Positions 57,998-64,000 of a stretch of DNA of 64,000 nucleotides are shown here, piece after piece (positions within the stretch are counted from its first letter, which is position 1; each line of letters opens with the position of its first letter). This DNA comes from Candidatus Avelusimicrobium stercoris. GTDB lineage: Bacteria > Elusimicrobiota > Elusimicrobia > Elusimicrobiales > Elusimicrobiaceae. Below the pieces are notes generated by a model. That model saw nothing but the letters and a program-made list of their open reading frames with translations. It made no database searches and was not told where the DNA came from. The translations under genes were made by a program, and so were the position numbers. The stretch covers positions 1 through 64,000 of the forward strand of contig DJFE01000021.1 of the NCBI GenBank assembly GCA_002432025.1. Direction: 5' to 3'.

Positions 57998-59037
57998 TTT
58001 TCGAATGCCTCCTTGAGTAAGGCAATAAAGTATAAAACTGCCTCGCGATCTAGGTGATGTACATTCAGAATATGGTCCCGCGGAATTGTTTTAAGTAAAA
58101 CCTCAAGAGATTGATTTTTATTGAGAGGGTCTTTTGCTATATAATAGATGTCTTCAAAGAGTTTCCAATACGCTTGAGCATTATTTTTGTCACAGACCAT
58201 TCTGAATAATTGATTTTGACAAGATTGAATAAATTCTTGTCTATCTAATTTATTTTGTCTAATAGAACAAGCGTATTCCATAAAACTTTGAGGAATTCCT
58301 TCTATTAACGACGTTTTATTTACTAATCTGCTTAAAACCATTAATTTAATCTCTCCGGTAGAGAGGTGGCGATTGTAATGAAAAAACTCAGAGATTTGGT
58401 GGATTAGAATTCCTTCTACTTTTGACAGTTTTTTAGCATGTTGTTTAGCCCTGATTTCTTCAAATATTTTTTGCAAATATTCTTTTTCATCATCAATAAT
58501 TATATTTTCATTCTGAATAATACCTTTAATGTACTCTTCTTTGGATTTATCATCAATAACAAAAGAAACTTTAGATAAAAATGAACTTATCTTAGCGTCA
58601 GTAATTGAAGAATTATCAATGTAGCTTTTTTCCGTTCCTTCTTCTATTAATCCTCGCTTAATTGCTTGTTGAGCTCTTTTAGTAAAATTATTAATATCAA
58701 ATACGAATAGATTGGGATTTATCAGAGCGGAGGGAGAAATCCCTCCTATGAATAGAATAAAATCCTTAAAATTTAAATCAGAAATATAATTTTTAAAAAG
58801 AGTAATTAAAAATCTACCAATTTTTTTTGCATTAATATTAGTGTTGCCTTTAGACTGCAAGTCATAGGCTTCGTCTTGTAAACGATGGATACCTGTTACA
58901 TCATTAAAGAAATCAATGGCGAAAAATTCAATAGCATCTCGATTCCTATAAAAATTCATCAAATACAATAAGGCCTTGGTCTCCATATCAGAGGCTTTTT
59001 CGTTTGTTTTTTCTGATGAGGTTATGAGATAGGACAT
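57994..59037 (-). CDS. Putative PD-(D/E)XK-type effector, first gene of the ATPase operon
   Basis: 347 residues. Residues 15-100 have the spacing of a PD-(D/E)XK nuclease: E19 in DMETKALLYL, D46 in FFNDVTG, Q61-S-K63 in YDLQSKG, then IGRFLITLFKNYI. The D...QxK form is seen in some Cap4/Mrr-like effectors. Residues 150-347 are helical, with a conserved HHLDREAVLYF tail. AAGGA precedes the ATG. It overlaps the ATPase gene (ATGA). With the downstream ATPase and an unrecognised third gene it resembles ABC-three-component conflict systems; the nuclease call is tentative. Confidence 0.55.
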   Translation of the reverse strand: MSYLITSSEKTNEKASDMETKALLYLMNFYRNRDAIEFFAIDFFNDVTGIHRLQDEAYDLQSKGNTNINAKKIGRFLITLFKNYISDLNFKDFILFIGGISPSALINPNLFVFDINNFTKRAQQAIKRGLIEEGTEKSYIDNSSITDAKISSFLSKVSFVIDDKSKEEYIKGIIQNENIIIDDEKEYLQKIFEEIRAKQHAKKLSKVEGILIHQISEFFHYNRHLSTGEIKLMVLSRLVNKTSLIEGIPQSFMEYACSIRQNKLDRQEFIQSCQNQLFRMVCDKNNAQAYWKLFEDIYYIAKDPLNKNQSLEVLLKTIPRDHILNVHHLDREAVLYFIALLKEAFEK

Positions 59038-59189
59038 ATAATATCCTTGTTAGTTTATATCGAGTTATTTTAGTTATTATATATTATTTCGTATTACAAA
59101 AGAACCCTGTTTCTCCCTGTTATGCAGGGATATTATTATCTCAAAAAGAGCATTTGGCTAGGGAAATTCAGCACTCCGTTTGAATTTAA

Positions 59190-59215
59190 AAAGCACCCGA
59201 AAGGGTGCTTTTTTT
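59190..59215. terminator. Strong terminator at the right edge of the island
   Basis: AAAGCACCC/GGGTGCTTT with GAAA loop and T7 on the plus strand (five T on the minus). No plus-strand gene ends here. Between it and 59037 there is a CCCTG/CAGGG hairpin (59116-59130); an untranslated plus-strand RNA starting near 59080 is possible. 59038-59298 otherwise shows no gene. Confidence 0.75.
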
Positions 59216-59267
59216 ACAAAGAAAGGGTGAATACTATACCAACTGTTTAGCGTCGCATAGAAATAAA

Positions 59268-59292
59268 AAACCCCGCCAAGTGCGGGGTTTTT
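59268..59292. terminator. Terminator of the beta-barrel gene
   Basis: AAACCCCGC/GCGGGGTTT stem, A-run on the left and T-run on the right; serves the minus-strand gene ending at 59299. Confidence 0.85.
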
Positions 59293-59298
59293 TAAGGT

Positions 59299-59898
59299 TT
59301 AAAAGTGAAGCCCGGCACGCAAGGCAAAAGAGGCTTCCCACGGGGAATTTAACTGAAAGAAATTGCCGACTTTATCTTTGAAAAAGTAAGATAATCGTCC
59401 TTCCAACCCCAAGAAAAAACCGCCATAAATATCTACATCAGTTCCCAATCCGGCTGTTAAATAAGGAGAGGTTTCCTTATCCTCTACCGAACGCAAGTAA
59501 GAAATTTTCCTTTCCATTGCGCCGGCTTCCAGTAAAGCATACGAGCGCGGTGTGGTATCGGGTGATAAATTAAATTTCCCTGCCACGCCCAAGCGGCGGG
59601 TTTTATACGAGGAAATCAGGGGCAGATTGTCTTTTTCCTTGCTAAAATAAACCGCTGGCCCGAGTGCAAACCAAGAGGAAAGCGAATATAACAAGCGCAA
59701 ATCCGTAATGCTTTTGTCGTGGAGAACCGTATCGCCGGACGGTTCTTGCAAAGAAGCAGAAGTTACGCCCGAGCCAACGGAAATTTCAAAACGGGGGAAA
59801 TTAACAGGTTCCGGTAAAGCGCCTTGTCCGGCGCGGTACATTTGGGCATATGACGAAACATATGATAAGAGCAAAGCGAGAAGCAAAAAATGTTTCAT
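59299..59898 (-). CDS. Outer-membrane beta-barrel type protein
   Basis: 199 residues. Signal peptide residues 1-18 ending SSYA, mature start QMYRAGQG. The rest alternates hydrophobic and polar residues in strands (FEISVGSGVTSASL, DLRLLYSLSSWFALGPAVYFS, GVAGKFNLS, YLTAGLGTDVDIYGGFFLGLEGRLSYFF) and ends in F, the classic outer-membrane assembly signal. Eight-stranded OmpW/opacity-like barrel is the best fit. Shares the AQMYR mature start with the secreted protein at 15189. Monocistronic. Confidence 0.75.
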   Translation of the reverse strand: MKHFLLLALLLSYVSSYAQMYRAGQGALPEPVNFPRFEISVGSGVTSASLQEPSGDTVLHDKSITDLRLLYSLSSWFALGPAVYFSKEKDNLPLISSYKTRRLGVAGKFNLSPDTTPRSYALLEAGAMERKISYLRSVEDKETSPYLTAGLGTDVDIYGGFFLGLEGRLSYFFKDKVGNFFQLNSPWEASFALRAGLHF

Positions 59899-60015
59899 AA
59901 TAAATATATTTTAACAACTAATAATCATATATTAAATACCCAAATCTAATTAATTAAAAATAACTCTTTTTATCAAAATACTACTGGGCATTTATCCTAG
60001 AATATTATGGTTACT

Positions 60016-60050
60016 ACAAATAGGGCGGAACAAAAGTCCGCCCTATTTGT
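60016..60050. terminator. Hairpin between convergent/serial genes
   Basis: ACAAATAGGGCGGA/TCCGCCCTATTTGT, perfect 14-bp stem with a 7-nt loop, 45 bases past the lipoprotein stop. Lacks a clear U-tract, so terminator function is inferred from position. Confidence 0.65.
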
Positions 60051-60094
60051 GTGTAGGAGTTTATATAAATAAGATACTTTTATTTTTTCTTATG

Positions 60095-60622
60095 CTAAAA
60101 TAAACCGAACACTCCTCGTTTTTTAGTAGAGGTTGCGTCTTGGGCAGTATTTAAGCGACGTTTTTTAACGATTTCTTCATCCATAGGGCGTAAATTAACG
60201 ACATCGCCTTTATATCCGCTTACGATAATTTGGTCCACGGAATGCAGACATAGCCCTAAAATACACCAGTTTTTCTTTTTAATAGAAGTGTATCTAGGCG
60301 CAACGATAACATCCGCATTGCTTTTAGAAAGGGCATCGTAAACGGCCCCGCGCGTACAGGCATTAGGGGCATAGTTACCTTGGGGTTCCTGCATATCAAC
60401 TCCGTAAGTTTGCTTTTGGGGTTGTTTTGTAATAAACCCGAACCAAGTTTCACACTCAGCCACGCCACTAATTGCTTTGCCTACTTGTATATCCGCTTGC
60501 AACGGGCGTGGCTCTATGGCAACTGTGTTCATTAGAACGCTTTGCCGGCCGTTGTGCTGTTCCACGGAAGAACAGGCAATCAATAAAATAAGTAAGGCTT
60601 CTAATATCAGTAATTTTTTCAT
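60095..60622 (-). CDS. Lipoprotein of unknown function
   Basis: 175 residues from the ATG at 60622 (AAGGAG ten bases upstream). Lipobox LLIAC at residues 12-16 with Ser after the cysteine, so outer-membrane sorting is expected. The body has paired cysteines (VAECETWFGF, NACTRGAVYDAL, NWCILGLCLHSVD) and the segment SNADVIVAPRYTSIKKKN, followed by GYKGDVVNLRP, reminiscent of small TRL-like envelope lipoproteins. The leader contains a full structured RNA (60709-60961) upstream of the gene. Confidence 0.72.
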   Translation of the reverse strand: MKKLLILEALLILLIACSSVEQHNGRQSVLMNTVAIEPRPLQADIQVGKAISGVAECETWFGFITKQPQKQTYGVDMQEPQGNYAPNACTRGAVYDALSKSNADVIVAPRYTSIKKKNWCILGLCLHSVDQIIVSGYKGDVVNLRPMDEEIVKKRRLNTAQDATSTKKRGVFGLF

Positions 60623-60708
60623 TTTATTCTCCTTGTTTTTTGTTTTGAAGGAACAAATATACAGCCGGGTTGGCGCAAGGAGTAAGAGCAATGTAAGTGA
60701 AAACGGGC

Positions 60709-60961
60709 AAACAAAAACGGCTGTTATATTTGAGCTAATTGAGGTAACCCAATATAAAACAGCCGTGGTTTATTGCCACCCGAAGATGGCAATAAACACT
60801 CGGCACAGCGCACACGAGGGATCGGCTCGCGCACGTTGTGCCTAAAACGACTGTTTTTTGACCTCAATTATTCCTTTGATTTCTCAAAAGCGCACCGTAT
60901 TCTGCATACGGTTCCAAAAACAGATTCAAATTGTACGCAAATTTTCATTTGCGGGTACGAC
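60709..60961 (-). ncRNA. Structured RNA, copy B of the two-copy family
   Basis: Minus strand, about 253 nt, same architecture as 33639-33883. P1 GCAAAT/ATTTGC with GAAA loop; linker ACAATTTGAATCT; P2 GTTTTT/AAAAAC enclosing P3 ACCGTAT/ATACGGT (60912-60894) and P4 CTTTTGA/TCAAAGG with GAAA loop (60890-60873); pseudoknot strand TAATTGAGGT (60870-60861); P5 GGCACA/TGTGCC (60842-60802); P6 GTTTATTGCCA/TGGCAATAAAC (60797-60768); terminator ACGGCTGTT/AACAGCCGT (60766-60717) then TTTTTG. ACCTCAATTA in the terminator loop (60745-60736) pairs with the pseudoknot strand. Linkers TGCCGAGTGTTT and ACCACGGCTGTTT are identical to copy A. It ends 86 bases before the lipoprotein ATG. Confidence 0.8.
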
Positions 60962-60967
60962 ACTTTT

Positions 60968-60996
60968 ATTATAACAACTTTGCACTTACTCGCCAA
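60968..60996 (-). promoter_or_regulatory. Promoter of structured RNA B
   Basis: On the minus strand TTGGCG, 17-nt spacer, TATAAT. Predicted start near 60961, matching the 5' end of the conserved structure. Confidence 0.65.
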
Positions 60997-61154
60997 GGGC
61001 AAAGCATATAACCTATTTTTGTTGCGTACGGTAAGGAAAAAATGATAGAAATAAAGAGGGTAGTTTTGCCTTAATTTTAAGGGAATTTTGGAAAACCAAA
61101 AAGAAATATTTTCTTTTTGAAATAAATTTGCTAGAATAAATATACAAGATTTAT

Positions 61155-61238
61155 GCCGGGGTGCTGGAATTGGTATACAGGATAGTCTCAAAAACTATTG
61201 CCCGCACGGGCTTAAGGGTTCAAGTCCCTTCCCCGGTA
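61155..61238 (+). tRNA. tRNA-Leu (anticodon CAA)
   Basis: Acceptor GCCGGGG/CCCCGGT (G-U closing pair), discriminator A61238, anticodon loop CTCAAAA with CAA at 61189-61191, long variable arm TTGCCCGCACGGGCTTAA, T-arm GGG-TTCAAGT-CCC. CCA not encoded. Confidence 0.96.
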
Positions 61239-61246
61239 AACTATAA

Positions 61247-61270
61247 AACCTGCTGAAAAGCAGGTTTTTT
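61247..61270 (+). terminator. Terminator of tRNA-Leu
   Basis: AACCTGCT/AGCAGGTT with GAAA loop and a following T-run. Confidence 0.88.
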
Positions 61271-61336
61271 GTTTATAAAGGGGAAGCAGGCAAACTGCTT
61301 TGCCTGCGCGCTGGACTTCACTTTTAAGCATTAAAA

Positions 61337-61357
61337 AACCCCGCACTTGGCGGGGTT
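61337..61357 (-). terminator. Terminator of the membrane protein gene
   Basis: AACCCCGC/GCGGGGTT; on the minus strand followed by TTTTTT. Nearly the same hairpin as at 59268-59292. Confidence 0.83.
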
Positions 61358-61362
61358 AATTT

Positions 61363-62121
61363 TTAAAAGAGTAACGGGGCTATCAAAAAGGATATCATTA
61401 GCCCGAGTGAGTAACTGGTTACGTTTGTGGTTAAACTTAACATAAACGCATCGTGCAGGGATATTTTTTTGCGGTTCATCAGCCGGATAATAAGCGCTTC
61501 TGCCAGCAGGCAGAAAATCCACAAAAGTGCTGTTTCCTTTACGTACCGCACGAGTACAATCCACGAGGCCGCCGTCGTAAACAAATTCGCCAGCGCCACG
61601 CTGTACAAAATGGTAAAACTTTTTTTGGTGTAGTTTAAAAAGGCCGCCGCCGCAAACAGTTCCAAAATCAAAATAACGGCGAGCGAAGTCCACGCATCCC
61701 GGCGGGCCCAAGGGCCGACATTTTCCGCCGTGCCCGCAGGGGTAACGTCCAGCGAATCCGCGCCAACTTTTACGTTAAAATGCGCCCGCAGTGTATCCGG
61801 CGAGGCAAACACTTGGCTTTCGCGCTTTGTGCCATCCGCAAACGCAATAATCAATTTTTGAAAGGGCTCGTAGTCGTACGCAATAGAAAAGCAACTGCTT
61901 TCTGTGCAACGCAATTTTTGCAAGCCGTAAGACCCTAGCGGCTTGGCGGAAATACATTGGTTGTCCTCGCATTGGAGTTGCTCGCTGTGCAAGGGGTCAA
62001 TGGCCGGTTTATTTTCCGTTTCGTAAACGAACGAAAATTCCATTTCCGGCTTGGGGGATACATCCGCCCAGACGGGGCAGATACAAAAAAAGGCAAAAAT
62101 AATAAGTAATAATTTTTTCAT
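61363..62121 (-). CDS. Exported membrane protein of unknown function
   Basis: 252 residues from the ATG at 62121. Signal peptide residues 1-18 (LLLIIFAFFCICPVWA), a periplasmic domain of about 125 residues with cysteine pairs (LQCEDNQC, LRCTESSC), then four membrane helices (about 145-165, 170-190, 195-215, 225-250). No family recognised. The ribosome site is weak. Divergent from the M29 aminopeptidase gene. Confidence 0.6.
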   Translation of the reverse strand: MKKLLLIIFAFFCICPVWADVSPKPEMEFSFVYETENKPAIDPLHSEQLQCEDNQCISAKPLGSYGLQKLRCTESSCFSIAYDYEPFQKLIIAFADGTKRESQVFASPDTLRAHFNVKVGADSLDVTPAGTAENVGPWARRDAWTSLAVILILELFAAAAFLNYTKKSFTILYSVALANLFTTAASWIVLVRYVKETALLWIFCLLAEALIIRLMNRKKISLHDAFMLSLTTNVTSYSLGLMISFLIAPLLF

Positions 62122-62185
62122 TTTTTTCACACGGAATATTATATTTTGTATTATAACATTAATATAAGATAGGGGGGAACACAAA

Positions 62186-63391
62186 ATGTTTTTTACCAAG
62201 AAGCAAAACGAAAAATACGCCGATGTAATGATTTGGGCAATGGAATCCGCCCGCAAAAACGGAAAATTTAAACCATATGATACCGTTCTGCTGCGCAGCG
62301 ACTTTTCCGCGCGCCCGCTGGCGGAACAAATTTATTCCAAATTGTTGGAAAAACGCTATCAAGTGGTACTGCGCTGGAACGCGCCGGAAAATTTTTCTAA
62401 AACTTTTTACACAGTAGCCGACGATAAACAACTGGCCTTTTTGGCCCCCGGCGAAAAAGAATTTCAGGGGGGCATTAACGGTCTGATTTCCTTGCGTGCG
62501 CCCGAAGATTTAACGCATTTAAAAAATGTGGACCCGGCCCGCATTGCCAAAAGTGCGGTGGCGCATAAACCCTTGCGCGAAATTTTGGACGTGCGCGAAC
62601 AAAAGGGGCTCTTTGCGTGGACGTTGTGCAATTATCCGACGGAAGAACTCGCCAAACGGGCGGGGCTTTCCGGCAAGGAATACGCCGCGCAAATCGCCCG
62701 TGCCTGCTTTTTAAATGAAAAGGACCCCGTCAAAAAATGGCAGGAGGTAACCCAAGCCGTTACCGAAATCGGCGAGTGGCTTTCCAACTTGCCTATTCAC
62801 ACGCTGCATATTGAATCTAAATCAATGGATTTTGAGGTTCTATTGGGCGCAAAACGCCGCTTTGTGGCGGGCGGAGGGTGCAATATCCCGTCGTTTGAAA
62901 TTTTTACATCGCCTGATTGGCGCGGCACGCGCGGCGTCTATTTTGCCGACTTGTCCTCTTACCGCAGCGGAAATTATGTAAAGGGCGTGCGCTTGGAATT
63001 TAAAGATGGGCGCGCCGTCAAGGCGGATGCCGAGCAGGGGGCGGCCTTTGTGCGCAAAATGCTGGCAATGGATAAGGGCGCGGCGCAAATTGGCGAGTTC
63101 TCGCTGACCGACAGACGCTTTTCCAAAATTACCAAGTTTATGGCTGATATTTTGTACGATGAAAACTTTGGCGGCAAGTATGGCAACTGCCACGTTGCCG
63201 TTGGGGCCAGTTACGCCGACACCTACACGGGCGCGCAAGATAAACTGACCAAAGCCGTAAAAGAAAAACTGGGCTTTAACGATTCTTCCCTGCATTGGGA
63301 CTTAATCAACACCGAAGACAAAAAGGTTACCGCCCGCTTAAAGGACGGCTCCTTAGTTACGGTGTACGAAAAGGGCCAATTTAAATACTAG
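62186..63391 (+). CDS. M29 family aminopeptidase
   Basis: 401 residues. Family landmarks: SDFSARPLAEQIYSKLLEKRY, the NYPTEELAKRAGLS segment, LHIESKSMDFEVLLG, the metal-ligand region GGGCNIPSFEIFTSPDWRGTRGV (E and the second acidic site), then LYDENFGGKYGNCHVAVGASYADTY with the conserved H, and SLHWDLIN. M29 enzymes are cytosolic two-metal aminopeptidases. Purine-rich GGGGGG ribosome site. It appears monocistronic. Confidence 0.9.
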   Translation: MFFTKKQNEKYADVMIWAMESARKNGKFKPYDTVLLRSDFSARPLAEQIYSKLLEKRYQVVLRWNAPENFSKTFYTVADDKQLAFLAPGEKEFQGGINGLISLRAPEDLTHLKNVDPARIAKSAVAHKPLREILDVREQKGLFAWTLCNYPTEELAKRAGLSGKEYAAQIARACFLNEKDPVKKWQEVTQAVTEIGEWLSNLPIHTLHIESKSMDFEVLLGAKRRFVAGGGCNIPSFEIFTSPDWRGTRGVYFADLSSYRSGNYVKGVRLEFKDGRAVKADAEQGAAFVRKMLAMDKGAAQIGEFSLTDRRFSKITKFMADILYDENFGGKYGNCHVAVGASYADTYTGAQDKLTKAVKEKLGFNDSSLHWDLINTEDKKVTARLKDGSLVTVYEKGQFKY

Positions 63392-63493
63392 GACCTTTTG
63401 ACCCTTGGGCCTAGGTCCAAAGACCCTGGTACAAAAGGTTGTATTATTTTAAACTAATAGTAAGGAAGTTACTTAAAAAAAGGAGAGTAAACT

Positions 63494-64000
63494 ATGAAAA
63501 GATTTCTAACCGTAGCATTAGCGTTGTTGCTGACGACGGGGGCCTTTGCCCAGAAGAAGATTAATAACAAAACCTTGGACGCAAAACTAACCAAGGCAGT
63601 TACGGCGGCTACCTTGAAAAACCAAGCCGGAGTGGCAGGTGCCTCCGAAGTGATTAATGCCTATAATACTTTTGCCAAATCTGTCCAAGCCAAACAATAC
63701 CACGATTTTAACTATGTGTTCCAGGCAATGGATGAGGTCCGCGTAACTTTTATGGCGTTGCAAAAGAAAGCGCCGGAAACCGCGGCCCGTGCCGCCCAAA
63801 TTATCAACCGCCCGGTGGCGCTTGCCAACGGTTCCTATTTCTTAACGCTTGAAAATTACCTGCGTATGGAAACTGTGAACTTACCTCAGAGCGAACAAGT
63901 AAAATTTGATGCGTTCCATACCGCCTTGTCTAACGCCTTGGACGAAGCCAATGCCTTGACGGTAAACCAAGCGCTGCCGAAGGCGTATGCCGATTCTGTC
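63494..64000 (+). CDS. Secreted hypothetical protein (3' end outside window)
   Basis: 169 codons visible, still open at the window edge. AGGAGAG precedes the ATG. Signal peptide FLTVALALLLTTGAFA, mature start QKKINNKTLDAKL. The remainder is Ala, Lys, Asn-rich and helical (FAKSVQAKQYHDFNYVFQAMDEV, ALQKKAPETAARAAQIINRPVALANG). No known domain. The 63392-63480 spacer has a CCTTTTG/CAAAAGG hairpin (63394-63438). Confidence 0.7.
   Translation, partial: MKRFLTVALALLLTTGAFAQKKINNKTLDAKLTKAVTAATLKNQAGVAGASEVINAYNTFAKSVQAKQYHDFNYVFQAMDEVRVTFMALQKKAPETAARAAQIINRPVALANGSYFLTLENYLRMETVNLPQSEQVKFDAFHTALSNALDEANALTVNQALPKAYADSV

Larger units (their letters stand above)
45684..59100. mobile_element. AT-rich accessory/defence island next to tRNA-Ser
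   Basis: From just after tRNA-Ser to about 59100 the sequence is clearly more AT-rich than both flanks, lacks the dispersed palindromic repeats of the host spacers, and carries a large serine recombinase, DnaB-fold proteins, a ParB-methyltransferase, nucleases and an SMC-like ATPase. Only the first two genes are on the plus strand. I could not find an obvious direct repeat at the ends; a serine recombinase needs only a short core, so the ends given are approximate. No transposase, relaxase or capsid gene is seen, so transfer mode is unknown. Confidence 0.65.

Noticed and set aside
63372..63440. GGGCC/CCAAAGACC-type sequence similar to 39150-39180 as a repeat family
   Set aside because: Similarity is short and interrupted; chance cannot be excluded.

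Overview
The window is a chromosomal segment of a bacterium with an outer membrane. It carries a lipid A-type phosphoethanolamine transferase, a predicted outer-membrane beta-barrel, a lipoprotein, a type IV pilin and a peptidoglycan/division cluster. A NifU-like scaffold paired with a GGGtGRT protein, many small secreted proteins and the gene order suggest a gut-type Elusimicrobiota. That placement is inference from gene content and is not proven. There are no rRNA genes, CRISPR arrays or transposases. Two tRNAs (Ser-GGA and Leu-CAA, neither with an encoded CCA) are present.

Layout. 1-9775: two related secreted repeat/Cys-rich proteins (the second broken), nifU-like + GGGtGRT, typA, ftsA and repeat-rich spacers. 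9846-17270: phosphate transporter with its DUF47 partner, ackA, a MORN-type protein, a BaiN-like flavoprotein, two low-complexity secreted proteins and a flavodoxin-fold oxidoreductase. 17425-30144: one long plus-strand cluster, mnmE-mnmG-rsmG-metallopeptidase-rsmH-ftsL-ftsI-murF-mraY-ftsW-murG (tRNA modification, then wall synthesis and division), lacking murE, murD, murC, ddl, ftsQ and ftsZ. 30469-33330: pilin and a divergent ArsR/P-type ATPase zinc-class efflux operon with a clear operator. 33606-36858: a structured RNA, then a two-domain glycosyltransferase and an acyltransferase. 37058-45463: rdgB, two exported PepT-like peptidases, valS, a phosphoethanolamine transferase and a small membrane protein.

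45684-59100 is an AT-rich accessory island beside tRNA-Ser. It holds an HNH plus PD-(D/E)XK-like pair, a decayed ADP-ribosylglycohydrolase, a tandem DnaB-fold pair, a large serine recombinase with a DUF2924 partner, a WYL regulator with a PD-(D/E)XK nuclease, a ParB-methyltransferase with DUF5681, and a three-gene operon built around an SMC/Rad50-like ABC ATPase with a CxxC hook. It reads as a mobile defence-type island. 59299-64000 returns to the host pattern: beta-barrel, lipoprotein, tRNA-Leu, a membrane protein, an M29 aminopeptidase and a partial secreted protein.

The strongest unusual signal is a pair of about 250-nt structured RNAs (33639-33883 plus strand; 60709-60961 minus strand). 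They share the same helices with different sequences (compensatory changes), the same near-identical linker blocks, a pseudoknot into the terminator loop, and their own promoters and terminators. I do not recognise the family. Other structure worth attention: a mosaic of small palindromic dispersed repeats, one block of which sits inside a signal-peptide region, and a covarying tandem hairpin element after the GGGtGRT gene.
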